From positions 1-24,428 of the IMG/VR virus record IMGVR_UViG_3300033155_000086: a stretch of 24,428 nucleotides of DNA; one strand, 5' to 3'. Below, in pieces: positions 5,457 through 13,861 of the stretch (positions within the stretch are counted from its first letter, which is position 1; every line of letters begins with the position of its first letter). The notes below the pieces were generated by a model that saw only the letters and a program-made list of their open reading frames with translations, was not told where the DNA came from and searched no databases. The DNA comes from a virus. A program made the translations under genes and the position numbers.

Positions 5457-5673
5457 TATAAGAAAGATTAGTATTGGATCTGATTATAAAAATGATGCAA
5501 TGCATTACTCTGTAGGTCAAGAGGTTTATGGAGGTCATGAAATTTCTCATATTTTATTTGAAGACTCTGATAACTCTTATAACATACATATAAAGAAAAA
5601 CAACGAGGTATTGCCATGGAAAAAGTTTAACTCTAACATGGCTATATCTGTTGAGTATGATCTTAACTATTAA
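5446..5673 (+). CDS. small conserved beta protein of unknown function
   Basis: The 75-residue reading starts at ATG 5446 (MQNNIRKISIGSDYKNDAMH) and overlaps the preceding stop by 11 bases. The same frame is open up to 5404, but that would extend inside the upstream gene by another 42 bases and lose the natural N-terminus. The protein alternates strands and turns (KISIGSDYKN, YSVGQEVYGGHEISHILFE, YNIHIKKNNEVLPWKKFN) and ends with a strand (MAISVEYDLNY). The IRKISIG-DYKNDAMHYSVGQ core is highly conserved, from memory, among related marine phages. Function is unknown. The last base of its TAA stop is the A of the next ATG. Confidence 0.6.
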   Translation: MQNNIRKISIGSDYKNDAMHYSVGQEVYGGHEISHILFEDSDNSYNIHIKKNNEVLPWKKFNSNMAISVEYDLNY

Positions 5674-6278
5674 TGAAAAGCATATACGATTTTATTATAC
5701 AACCATTAGGTTACAAGTATAGTAACACAGTTAAAATATCTGGAGTAGACGTTGTTATTAATACAAAAATAGAAAACTGGAAGTTTGTAAATAGACTTGC
5801 TACGGTAATAGAAACTCCTTTAGCTTTTAATAGTAAAATTAAAAAAGGAGATATAGTTGTTATACATCAAAACGTTTTTAGAACTTTTTACGACATGAAA
5901 GGTAAAAAGAAAAAAAGTAGGTCTTATTTTAAAGATGATCTTTATTTTTGTGCTATTGACCAAGTGTATTTATATAAAAATAAAAAAGGTTGGCACAGTT
6001 TTGGTGATAGGTGTTTTATAAAACCTATAAAAGACAATGATAGTTTAACGCTAGATAAAGAGCAAAAGCTTATTGGTATATTAAAATATGGCAATAGTTC
6101 ATTAGAAGCGCTAGAAATTAACCAGGGAGACTTAGTAGGTTATACACCTAATGGTGAATGGGAGTTTTTAGTTGAAAATGAGCGTTTATATTGTATGAAA
6201 TCAAATGATATTGTTATAAAATATGAATACGAAGGAAACGAAGTTGAATATAATCCAAGCTGGGCAAATAGCAGTTGA
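5673..6278 (+). CDS. possible GroES-fold protein
   Basis: The 201-residue protein is all-beta in appearance. Residues 44-66 (VIETPLAFNSKIKKGDIVVIH) and 150-183 (NQGDLVGYTPNGEWEFLV, then LYCMKSNDIVIKY) both resemble the GroES core, where GD-x-V precedes a strand, a loop and a final S-(D)-I strand. A basic loop (KGKKKKSRSYF, 76-86) may occupy the place of the mobile loop. The resemblance is by eye and weaker than for the gene at 35. If real, the phage has two GroES-type proteins flanking the small-protein block. It could instead be an unrelated beta-barrel virion protein. Its 3' end overlaps the following gene by 56 bases. Confidence 0.55.
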   Translation: MKSIYDFIIQPLGYKYSNTVKISGVDVVINTKIENWKFVNRLATVIETPLAFNSKIKKGDIVVIHQNVFRTFYDMKGKKKKSRSYFKDDLYFCAIDQVYLYKNKKGWHSFGDRCFIKPIKDNDSLTLDKEQKLIGILKYGNSSLEALEINQGDLVGYTPNGEWEFLVENERLYCMKSNDIVIKYEYEGNEVEYNPSWANSS

Positions 6279-6498
6279 GGAATTAATTAAGGTTGCGAAA
6301 GAACCTATAGTAGATTCAGACGATGACATATCAGCTGATAGACTTAAAAACGCAGCAGCTACAAAAAAGCTAGCTATATTTGATTGTTTTGAAATACTTA
6401 ACCGTATTGAAGAAGAAAAAAATATGTTAGAAGAAAAACCTAAAGAAGTTAAAAAAGAAACTACGTTTCGTGGTTTTGCTGAAGGGAGATCTAAATAA
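6223..6498 (+). CDS. small helical protein, candidate small terminase subunit by position
   Basis: The 91-residue acidic/helical protein (MNTKETKLNIIQAGQIAVEE) has helices at about 8-26, 38-65 and 65-76 and ends in a basic FRGFAEGRSK tail. It immediately precedes the large terminase gene and shares the last base of its stop with that ATG, which is where the small terminase subunit often sits. No helix-turn-helix is evident, so the assignment rests on position only. The start overlaps the upstream gene by 56 bases, but no later start would keep the conserved N-terminal helix. Alternatively it is a terminase or portal accessory protein. Confidence 0.6.
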   Translation: MNTKETKLNIIQAGQIAVEELIKVAKEPIVDSDDDISADRLKNAAATKKLAIFDCFEILNRIEEEKNMLEEKPKEVKKETTFRGFAEGRSK

Positions 6499-8708
6499 TG
6501 TATAAGCAAACTTTATATAAAATAATAAAAGACCATGTAAAACCTAAAGTTCTTAAAAGAATGAATAGGTATAGTAAATGGGAATATGGATATAACGAAG
6601 AGCATGATATGGTTGTTATATCTAAGACTGGGCAAATTGGAGATATATACGAAATACAAAATCTTAAAATAGCTTTACCTAAACAAAACAATGTTCATAA
6701 GTTTGAAAAAAACAAATGGACTAGATTTGAATATCCTAAGATATTAAGCAGAATAAAAACAGTATTTGACTGGAGAGAATACCCTGAGGATTTTAAAGAG
6801 ACATGGTACGATTATATTGATACTGAATTTAAAAGACGCGAAGAAGGTTTTTGGTATATAAATAAAGATATACCTACATATTTAACAGGTACTCATTACA
6901 TGTACTTACAATGGTCAAAAATTGATGTTGGACAACCAGACTTTAGAGAATCAAATAGATTATTTTTTATATTTTGGGAAGCATGTAGAGCTGATCAAAG
7001 AAGTTATGGCATGTGTTATCTTAAAAATAGACGATCTGGTTTTTCTTTTATGGCTTCTGGCGAAACTGTTAATATGGCTACCATATCTAGTGATGCTCGT
7101 TTTGGTATACTATCTAAATCAGGTGCTGATGCTAAAAAAATGTTCACAGATAAAGTTGTACCAATATCAGTTAACTATCCTTTCTTTTTTAAACCAATAC
7201 AAGATGGTATGGATAGACCTAAAACAGAGTTAGCATATCGTGTGCCAGCATCTAAATTTACAAGAAGGTCTATAGTTTCTACAGATAAACAAGAAGATCT
7301 TACAGGGCTTGATACAACTATTGACTGGAAAAATACTGGAGACAATGCTTATGATGGTGAGAAATTAAAATTATTAGTACATGATGAAAGTGGTAAATGG
7401 GAAAGACCTAATAATATAGAAAACAACTGGCGTGTTACTAAAACAACATTAAGATTAGGTTCTAGAATTATAGGTAAATGTATGATGGGATCAACATCGA
7501 ATGCTTTAGATAAAGGTGGTAGAAATTTTAAAAAATTATACGATGACTCAGATGTTACAAAAAGAAATGCAAATGGACAAACTCGTTCAGGACTATATTC
7601 TTTGTTCATTCCTATGGAATGGAATTACGAGGGATACATTGATTCTTATGGCATGCCTGTCTTCGAAACACCACAAAAACCAGTGTTTGGACCTCATGGA
7701 ACGCCAATCAAACTTGGGGTTATTGAATACTGGGATAACGAGGTAGAAGGTCTTAAAGATGATCAAGATGGTTTAAATGAATTTTATAGACAGTTTCCTC
7801 GTACAACTAAACACGCTTTTAGAGATGAGTCTAAAATGTCTTTATTTAATTTAACTAAGATATATCAACAAATAGATTTTAATGAAGATTTAAAAAACTC
7901 AGTATCTATTACTCAAGGTAATTTTCAATGGGAAAATAGTGAAAAAGATACAAGAGTTATATTTGCACCTAGCAAACAAGGTAGATTTTATATAACCTGG
8001 GTTCCTCCAGCTCATCTACAAAATAAAAGGTTTATTAAAAACGGTGTTAATTACCCAGGTAATGAACATTGTGGTGCTTTTGGATGTGATCCTTATGATA
8101 TATCAGGTACGGTAGATAAAAGAGGATCAAACGGTTCTTTACATGGTTTAACTAAGTTTAGCATGGAAGAAGTTCCGCCAAATCATTTTTTCTTAGAATA
8201 TATCGCTCGTCCACAAACAGCTGAAATATTTTTTGAAGACGTACTTATGGCTTGCGTATTTTATGGTATGCCAATATTAGCAGAAAACAATAAACCAAGA
8301 TTACTTTATTACTTTAAACGTAGAGGTTATAGAGGTTTTGCAATGAACAGGCCAGATAAAAAAAGAAATAAATTATCAGTAACAGAAAGAGAAATAGGTG
8401 GTATACCTAATTCAAGTGAAGATATAAAACAAGCTCACGCGTCTGCCATAGAAACATATGTAGAAACATTTGTTGGTTTAAAAGAAACAGGATATGGAGA
8501 TATGTATTTTCAAAGAACTCTAGAAGATTGGTCTAGGTTTAATATAAATAATAGAACATCACATGATGCCTCTATTAGTTCTGGATTAGCGTTAATGGCT
8601 TGTAACAAGCATAGATATGCTCCAAACAATAAAATTAAATTAAAACCAGTTGATCTAGGTATAAAAAGATACAACAACAAAGGAACTTTATCAAAAATTA
8701 TAAATTAA
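6498..8708 (+). CDS. terL: terminase large subunit
   Basis: The 736-residue protein is the ATPase-nuclease that drives DNA into the prohead. A degenerate Walker A is at residues 176-183 (KNRRSGFS), Walker B with the catalytic pair D296-E297 is in LLVHDE, and a coupling motif is at about 328-335 (CMMGSTSN). The RNase-H-like nuclease domain begins at GAFGCDPYD (D531). A second acidic site is likely at E596 (PILAEN) and a third at D690 in HDASISSGLALMA. The N-terminal 120 residues are extra to the core. A purine-rich GAAGGGAG lies 10-17 bases before the ATG, one of the few SD-like boxes here. It abuts the portal gene (TAATG), giving the classic order terminase-portal. Confidence 0.92.
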   Translation: MYKQTLYKIIKDHVKPKVLKRMNRYSKWEYGYNEEHDMVVISKTGQIGDIYEIQNLKIALPKQNNVHKFEKNKWTRFEYPKILSRIKTVFDWREYPEDFKETWYDYIDTEFKRREEGFWYINKDIPTYLTGTHYMYLQWSKIDVGQPDFRESNRLFFIFWEACRADQRSYGMCYLKNRRSGFSFMASGETVNMATISSDARFGILSKSGADAKKMFTDKVVPISVNYPFFFKPIQDGMDRPKTELAYRVPASKFTRRSIVSTDKQEDLTGLDTTIDWKNTGDNAYDGEKLKLLVHDESGKWERPNNIENNWRVTKTTLRLGSRIIGKCMMGSTSNALDKGGRNFKKLYDDSDVTKRNANGQTRSGLYSLFIPMEWNYEGYIDSYGMPVFETPQKPVFGPHGTPIKLGVIEYWDNEVEGLKDDQDGLNEFYRQFPRTTKHAFRDESKMSLFNLTKIYQQIDFNEDLKNSVSITQGNFQWENSEKDTRVIFAPSKQGRFYITWVPPAHLQNKRFIKNGVNYPGNEHCGAFGCDPYDISGTVDKRGSNGSLHGLTKFSMEEVPPNHFFLEYIARPQTAEIFFEDVLMACVFYGMPILAENNKPRLLYYFKRRGYRGFAMNRPDKKRNKLSVTEREIGGIPNSSEDIKQAHASAIETYVETFVGLKETGYGDMYFQRTLEDWSRFNINNRTSHDASISSGLALMACNKHRYAPNNKIKLKPVDLGIKRYNNKGTLSKIIN

Positions 8709-11092
8709 TGAATATATATACTAATACCAATAGTGCTTTCCCTAGTCAAGTAGTGAGTGATGCTGAAAAAGCAAGCATTGAATATGGAAGTCAGGTTGCA
8801 ATGGCTATTGAATATGAGTGGTTTCGTTCAGGAAGAACTACAGGTAATAGATATTTAACTAATTGGAATCAATTTCACCAATTAAGGTTATATGCTCGTG
8901 GCGAACAAAGTGTACAGAAATATAAAGATGAATTATCTATTAATGGTGATTTGTCTTATCTTAATTTAGACTGGCAACCAGTTCCTATATTATCTAAATT
9001 TGTTGATATTGTTGTTAACGGTATATCTTCTAAAACATACGATATTAAAGCTTACGCTCAGGATCCAGAATCAGTAAAGGCTAGAACTAAATATGCTTCT
9101 AAAATACAAGAAGATATGATAGCTAAAGATTACTTAAAAGGATTAGAAGATACTTTAGGTATAAACTTATATCAAAGTACTAACCCTAGTAATCTACCTG
9201 AAACACCTGAAGAGTTAGAACTGCACATGCAGCTTAGCTACAAGCAGTCAATTGAAATAGCAGAAGAAGAAGCTATATCATCTGTGTTTGCTCAAAATAA
9301 ATTTGACTTAACAAGACGTAGATTAAACATGGACTTAACGGTTTGTGGTATTGCTGCTGCTAAGACTAATTTCAACACAGCAGAAGGAATTACAGTTGAC
9401 TATGTTGATCCTGCTTATATGGTTTATTCATACACAGAAGATCCAAACTTTGAAGATATATACTATGTAGGTGAACTTAAGTCTATTACAATAGCTGAAC
9501 TTAAAAAAGAGTTTCCAGGTATTAGTAAAGAAGAACTTGAGCGTATACAAAAAATGCCAGGTAATAGACAGTATTTAACTGGTTGGGGTGATTATGATGA
9601 AAACACCGTACAGATATTATACTTTGATTACAAGACTTATACTAATCAAGTATTTAAAATAAAACAAACAGATCAAGGCTTAATGAAAGCTTTAGAAAAA
9701 CCTGATACATTTAACCCACCTGAAAGTGATAACTTTGAAAGAGTATCAAGATCTATAGAAGTTTTATATAGTGGTGCTAAAGTTTTAGGTACTGATACAA
9801 TGCTAAAATGGGAACTTGCTGAAAACATGTCTAGACCACTAGCTGACACAACTAAAGTTGAAATGAATTATTCTATATGTTCACCTCGTATGTACAAAGG
9901 TAGAATAGAATCTTTAGTTAGCAAGTGTATAGGTTTTGCTGATATGATTCAGCTAACACATTTAAAGCTACAACAAGTAATGTCTAAAATGGTGCCAGAC
10001 GGTGTTTATTTAGACATGGATGGTTTAGCAGAGGTTGATTTAGGTAACGGTACAAACTATAATCCAGCAGAAGCACTTAACATGTATTTCCAAACTGGTA
10101 GTATTGTTGGTAGATCACTCACACAAGACGGTGATATGAATCCAGGTAAAATACCTATCCAAGAATTAAGTTCTAGTTCTGGTCAAGGTAAGATACAAAG
10201 TTTAATACAAACTTATCAGTATTATTTACAAATGATACGTGATGTAACTGGACTTAATGAAGCTCGTGATGGTAGTACGCCAGATAAACAAACATTAGTT
10301 GGCTTACAAAAATTAGCTGCTAACGCTTCTAACGTTGCTACAAGACATATTAAACAAGCTAGTTTATACATAACGTTAAGAACAGCAGAAAATATAGCTT
10401 TAAAAATAGCCGATGCTTTACAATTTCCACTTACAGCAGAATCACTAGTAAATGGTATATCAAATTATAACGTAAACACTTTAACAGAAATAAGTAATTT
10501 AAACTTACATGACTTTGGTATATTTTTAGAACTAGAGCCTGATGAAGAAGAACAAGCTCAGTTGGAACAAAACATACAAGTTGCTTTACAACAAGGTGGT
10601 ATTGATTTAGAAGATGCTATAGATTTAAGACAAATTAAAAACCTTAAGTTAGCTAATCAAATGCTTAAAATAAAACGTAAAGCTAAAGGTAAACAAGATC
10701 AAGAAAATGCTCTTGAACAAGCAGAAGCACAAGCTCAAGCTCAAGCTGATGCTGCTGAAAAAATAGCAATGTCTGAAGTACAAAAACAAGAAGCTATATC
10801 AGGTTCTAAAGTACAATTTGAACAAGCTACTAATCAAATGGAGATACAGCGTATGGAGTTAGCTGCTCAATTAGAGCAACAAAAAATGGAAGCTCAGTTT
10901 CAATTTGACATGCAGTTAAAACAAATGGATATGCAGGCCGCTAGTCAAAAAGAAAAAGAAATAGAAAATAGAAAAGACAAGCGTATTAAAATGGAAGGTA
11001 CGCAACAAAGTAAAATGATCGCTCAAAGAAAAAACGATAGCGATCCTATAAATTTTGAATTAGAAGGCGCTAATTCAATGCCCGTACAATAA
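8708..11092 (+). CDS. portal protein
   Basis: The 794-residue protein directly follows the terminase and has portal features. The N-terminal region has tryptophan-rich helices (FRSGRTTGNRYLTNWNQF, LDWQPVPILSKFVDIVVNGI). The central stem/wing region contains ENMSRPLADTTKVEMNYSIC and LTHLKLQQVMSKMVPDGVY. Then come a long helical segment with a TGLNEARDGSTPDKQTLVG motif and a Gln/Ala/Glu-rich coiled coil at roughly 665-770. The dodecamer forms the DNA channel at one capsid vertex and docks the terminase and the connector. The length fits podovirus portals with a C-terminal barrel helix. The short C-terminal tail (DPINFELEGANSMPVQ) is non-helical. The start overlaps the terminase stop by one base. 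Confidence 0.88.
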   Translation: MNIYTNTNSAFPSQVVSDAEKASIEYGSQVAMAIEYEWFRSGRTTGNRYLTNWNQFHQLRLYARGEQSVQKYKDELSINGDLSYLNLDWQPVPILSKFVDIVVNGISSKTYDIKAYAQDPESVKARTKYASKIQEDMIAKDYLKGLEDTLGINLYQSTNPSNLPETPEELELHMQLSYKQSIEIAEEEAISSVFAQNKFDLTRRRLNMDLTVCGIAAAKTNFNTAEGITVDYVDPAYMVYSYTEDPNFEDIYYVGELKSITIAELKKEFPGISKEELERIQKMPGNRQYLTGWGDYDENTVQILYFDYKTYTNQVFKIKQTDQGLMKALEKPDTFNPPESDNFERVSRSIEVLYSGAKVLGTDTMLKWELAENMSRPLADTTKVEMNYSICSPRMYKGRIESLVSKCIGFADMIQLTHLKLQQVMSKMVPDGVYLDMDGLAEVDLGNGTNYNPAEALNMYFQTGSIVGRSLTQDGDMNPGKIPIQELSSSSGQGKIQSLIQTYQYYLQMIRDVTGLNEARDGSTPDKQTLVGLQKLAANASNVATRHIKQASLYITLRTAENIALKIADALQFPLTAESLVNGISNYNVNTLTEISNLNLHDFGIFLELEPDEEEQAQLEQNIQVALQQGGIDLEDAIDLRQIKNLKLANQMLKIKRKAKGKQDQENALEQAEAQAQAQADAAEKIAMSEVQKQEAISGSKVQFEQATNQMEIQRMELAAQLEQQKMEAQFQFDMQLKQMDMQAASQKEKEIENRKDKRIKMEGTQQSKMIAQRKNDSDPINFELEGANSMPVQ

Positions 11093-11131
11093 GATTTATA
11101 GAGTTATTTAATTATTTAATTATATTATATT
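11093..11131 (+). promoter_or_regulatory. AT-only leader shared with the gene at 13895
   Basis: The 39-base gap is almost all A/T and ends in TAATTATATTATATT directly before the ATG. The same block precedes the gene at 13895, and in both cases a TTTATA element lies 30-35 bases upstream of the start. This is a candidate transcription or translation initiation element that replaces Shine-Dalgarno pairing. Function is inferred from repetition and location. Confidence 0.35.
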
Positions 11132-12346
11132 ATGTCAGAAATCAAAACAAATGAACCTGTAAAGCAGGAAGGTGACTTTAAAATAAAGTCTAAAAAACCT
11201 AAGCAACTAGGTAACAAAGAACAAGAAATTGTAAAAGTAAGTTTAAAAGAACCTTTGGTAGAAATACCAGATGATGTTGTTAAAGTTACAGTACCTAAAG
11301 AAGCTTTAAAACAAAAAGAAGATGCCATTCAAATCGGAGAAACAAAGGAGGTATCTGTGGAAAAACCATCCGGAGATAGCGCAGAGGTGGGAGAACCTGT
11401 ACAAGAGTCCAACGAGACTGCTGAAGGGTTTTCTCCAATCAAAGAAGTAACTGAAGAAGAAGTTAAGAAAGTAGAAGCAGAAGTAAAAGAAACTATAAGA
11501 GATGAAAAAGTTTTAGGTAAACAACTACCAGAAAACATTGAAAAACTAGTTTCATTCATGGAAGACACTGGTGGAACTATAGAAGATTATACTAGATTAA
11601 ATGCCGATTACACTAATGTTGATGAAGATACTTTATTAAAAGAATATTACAAAAAATCAAAACCTCATTTAAATTCAGAGGAAATAGATTTTATAATGGA
11701 AGATAGCTTCCAATATGATACAGATCTTGACGAAGAGCGTGACGTCAAAAAGAAAAAACTCGCTAAAAAAGAAGAGATTGCAAAAGCAAAAAACTTTTTA
11801 GAGGAAACGAAGAATAAATATTACGACGAAATCAAGTTGAGACCCGGCGTAACTCAGGACCAACAAAAAGCTATGGACTTTTTTAATCGCTACAACAAAC
11901 AGCAAGAACAAGCTGAGCAACAACACGATGTATTTCAAAAAAATACTAAAGAATTATTTAATAACGAATTCGAAGGTTTCGATATCAATGTTGGAGATAA
12001 AAGATTTAAGTATAATATTAAAGATGTAGATAAAGTTGCAGAAAACCAATCAAACATTAACAACCTAGTCGGGAAGTTCCTGGACGCAGAGGGCAATGTT
12101 ACTGATACAAAAGGTTATCATAAAGCTATATACGCTGCTGATAATGTCGATAGAATCGCAACTCATTTTTATGAGCAAGGAAAAGCCGACGCAGTTAAAG
12201 ACGTGGTGAACAAGTCTAAAAACTTATCACCGATAAAAGCTAGAACCCAACAAGGTGAAGTTTTTGTAAACGGCTATAAGGTTAAAGCTATTTCTGGTGC
12301 TGATTCTTCAAAATTGAAAATCAAAACAAGAAAATTTAACAATTAA
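11132..12346 (+). CDS. scaffold-like acidic assembly protein
   Basis: The 404-residue, highly charged protein lies between portal and capsid genes, where scaffolding proteins are encoded. The N-terminal third is an acidic, Pro/Val/Lys/Glu-rich disordered region (LKEPLVEIPDDVVKVTVPKE). The middle is helical coiled coil (residues about 195-270, with KKKKLAKKEEIAKAKNFLEE). A folded acidic segment with HKAIYAADNVDRIATHFYE and a basic end (NGYKVKAISGADSSKLKIKT) follow; a basic C-terminus would bind the capsid lining. Scaffold identity comes from position and composition, not a recognised signature. Several stretches use C- or G-ending codons (TCC, GTG, ATC, GAC) far more than neighbouring genes. 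It shares its AT leader with the gene at 13895. Confidence 0.65.
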   Translation: MSEIKTNEPVKQEGDFKIKSKKPKQLGNKEQEIVKVSLKEPLVEIPDDVVKVTVPKEALKQKEDAIQIGETKEVSVEKPSGDSAEVGEPVQESNETAEGFSPIKEVTEEEVKKVEAEVKETIRDEKVLGKQLPENIEKLVSFMEDTGGTIEDYTRLNADYTNVDEDTLLKEYYKKSKPHLNSEEIDFIMEDSFQYDTDLDEERDVKKKKLAKKEEIAKAKNFLEETKNKYYDEIKLRPGVTQDQQKAMDFFNRYNKQQEQAEQQHDVFQKNTKELFNNEFEGFDINVGDKRFKYNIKDVDKVAENQSNINNLVGKFLDAEGNVTDTKGYHKAIYAADNVDRIATHFYEQGKADAVKDVVNKSKNLSPIKARTQQGEVFVNGYKVKAISGADSSKLKIKTRKFNN

Positions 12347-12359
12347 AAATTAAACAATT

Positions 12360-13451
12360 ATGAGTTTAAATCCACAATTTGGTGCTATTGTTCCAAGTCC
12401 TATCCAAACTCCAAGTCCTTCAAACTACTTAGTATTTGATGGCGCGGCTGGCGGAAACTTCGCGCAACAATATTTACCAGAAATTTATGAACAAGAAGTA
12501 GAGCGTTATGGAAACAGAACGTTATCTGGCTTTTTAAGAATGGTTGGCGCTGAAATGCCAATGACATCTGATCAAGTAATTTGGTCTGAACAAAACAGAT
12601 TACATATATCTTACGATAATTGTAGTGTTGGAGCTGCTGCTGGTGGTAACAATCAGTCAGTTGTAACAATTGGTGGCGGTACTACTGCTATCAACGTTAT
12701 ATCTATCAATGATACTGTTGTACTTTTAGATCCTGCAACAGGAGCTGAAGCAAAAGGTATCGTTTTAGCAAGAGTTGCTGGTGCTGGTGGTGTTGGAACT
12801 GTTACAGTTCAACCGTTTGCTAACACATCACTTGCTGCGCAAGGGATAACTGCTGGTTCTGCAACAATTAAAATGTTTGTATATGGTTCTGATTACACAA
12901 AAGGAACAACTATTGGAGCAGGAGTAGGAAACTCTGCTGCTAGAATATCTGTTGATCCTTCTTTCACACAATTTTCTAACTCACCAATTATCATAAGAGA
13001 TCAGTACGTTGTTACTGGATCTGATATGGCACAAATCGGTTGGGTTGAAGTTGCTACTGAAGATGGAGCTTCTGGATTCTTATGGTATCTAAAAGCTGAG
13101 TCTGAAACTAGACTACGTTTCGAAGATTACTTAGAAATGGCAATGGTTGAAGGTGAACTAAACGCAAATGCTGGTGGTGCTGCAGGATCTTATGACGCTG
13201 CTAACTTACCAGGTACACAAGGTTTATTTGCTGCTATTAGAGCAAGAGGAAACGTAGAAGTAGGATTTACTGCTGCTGCTGGACTTGATGACTTTGATGC
13301 AATACTTAAAAACCTAGATACTCAAGGAGCTATTGAAGAAAACATGTTATTCTTACAGAGACAAACATCTCTTGATTTTGACGATATGTTAGCTTCTATC
13401 TCTGGTTACTGCTTTCGGTTTATTCGAAAATTCAGAAGAAATGGCACTTAA
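12360..13451 (+). CDS. major capsid protein, N-terminal part (frame interrupted)
   Basis: This 363-residue reading is the bulk of the major capsid protein. The N-terminal MSLNPQFGAIVPSPIQTP and the segment QQYLPEIYEQEVERYGNRTL form the N-arm and first helix. A long beta/Gly-rich domain follows, then LKAESETRLRFEDYLEMAMV as the spine helix. The last 14 residues (YCFRFIRKFRRNGT) are basic and do not look natural. In the +1 frame the sequence continues GLFENSEEMALNLGFSGFRR into the rest of the capsid fold at 13441. The frames must join between 13393 and 13451. Joining at TTT|C (13413-13416) gives a single protein of about 483 residues. Codon bias towards GCT, GGT and ACT fits very high expression. 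It may be mutant, mis-sequenced or programmed to shift. Confidence 0.8.
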   Translation: MSLNPQFGAIVPSPIQTPSPSNYLVFDGAAGGNFAQQYLPEIYEQEVERYGNRTLSGFLRMVGAEMPMTSDQVIWSEQNRLHISYDNCSVGAAAGGNNQSVVTIGGGTTAINVISINDTVVLLDPATGAEAKGIVLARVAGAGGVGTVTVQPFANTSLAAQGITAGSATIKMFVYGSDYTKGTTIGAGVGNSAARISVDPSFTQFSNSPIIIRDQYVVTGSDMAQIGWVEVATEDGASGFLWYLKAESETRLRFEDYLEMAMVEGELNANAGGAAGSYDAANLPGTQGLFAAIRARGNVEVGFTAAAGLDDFDAILKNLDTQGAIEENMLFLQRQTSLDFDDMLASISGYCFRFIRKFRRNGT

Positions 13452-13812
13452 CTTAGGTTTCTCTGGTTTCAGAAGAGGTTCTTATGACTTCTACAAAACT
13501 GACTGGAAATACTTAAACGACGCTTCTACAAGAGGTGCTATCGTTGGTGTTAATTCGATCGAAGGTGTATTAGTTCCTGCTGGAACTTCTACAGTATATG
13601 ATCAAATCTTAGGTACTAACATTAGAAGACCTTTCTTACACGTAAGATATAGAGCTTCTCAAGGTGACGACAGAAGAATGAAATCATGGTTAACTGGTTC
13701 TGCAGGTGGAGCATTTACTTCAACTCTTGATGCTATGGAAGTAAACTTCCTATCTGAAAGATGTTTAGTAACTCAAGCTGCTAACAACTTCGTTTTATTC
13801 CAAGGATTATAA
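13441..13812 (+). CDS. major capsid protein, C-terminal part in the +1 frame
   Basis: This reading (123 residues from the internal ATG) is the C-terminal continuation of the capsid gene at 12360, not an independent gene. The frame is open upstream to 13393, and those codons encode TAFGLFENSEEM, which runs smoothly into MALNLGFSGFRRGSYDFYKT. Later segments (LNDASTRGAIVGVNSIEGVL, NIRRPFLHVRYRASQGDDRR, FLSERCLVTQAANNFVLFQG) carry the beta strands expected of a capsid P/A domain end, with the same codon bias as the N-terminal part. If translated separately from 13441 it would be a non-functional fragment. A hairpin terminator follows 20 bases downstream. Confidence 0.78.
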   Translation: MALNLGFSGFRRGSYDFYKTDWKYLNDASTRGAIVGVNSIEGVLVPAGTSTVYDQILGTNIRRPFLHVRYRASQGDDRRMKSWLTGSAGGAFTSTLDAMEVNFLSERCLVTQAANNFVLFQGL

Positions 13813-13831
13813 TATCCATTTAATGTAATTT

Positions 13832-13858
13832 TTACCCTCGTTATATCAACGGGGGTAA
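13832..13858 (+). terminator. hairpin terminator after the capsid gene
   Basis: TTACCCTCGTT (13832-13842) pairs with AACGGGGGTAA (13848-13858), forming an 11-bp stem with one G-U pair and a 5-base loop (ATATC), followed by the T-rich TTATTACTTTT. This is the strongest hairpin I noticed in the window. It sits 20 bases after the capsid stop, as expected for the terminator that follows an abundant capsid transcript. Confidence 0.75.
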
Positions 13859-13861
13859 TTA

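Noticed and set aside
6201-6509. Minus-strand frame of 102 codons opposite the gene before the terminase
   Set aside because: It is a reverse shadow of a helical acidic gene; Ser/Phe-rich text results from the complement of Glu/Lys/Asp codons.
6922-7233. Plus-strand frame of 103 codons inside the terminase gene
   Set aside because: It overlaps the ATPase region out of frame and produces Leu/Tyr/Val-rich text; the terminase frame carries all the motifs.
11125-11568. Two minus-strand frames opposite the scaffold-like gene
   Set aside because: Ser/Thr/Leu-rich products are the expected complement of the acidic, Lys/Glu-rich plus-strand gene.
13441-13812. The capsid C-terminal reading as an independent gene with its own ATG
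   Set aside because: Its frame is open upstream to 13393 with sensible sequence (GLFENSEEM) that joins the capsid gene, so the ATG is an internal methionine codon.
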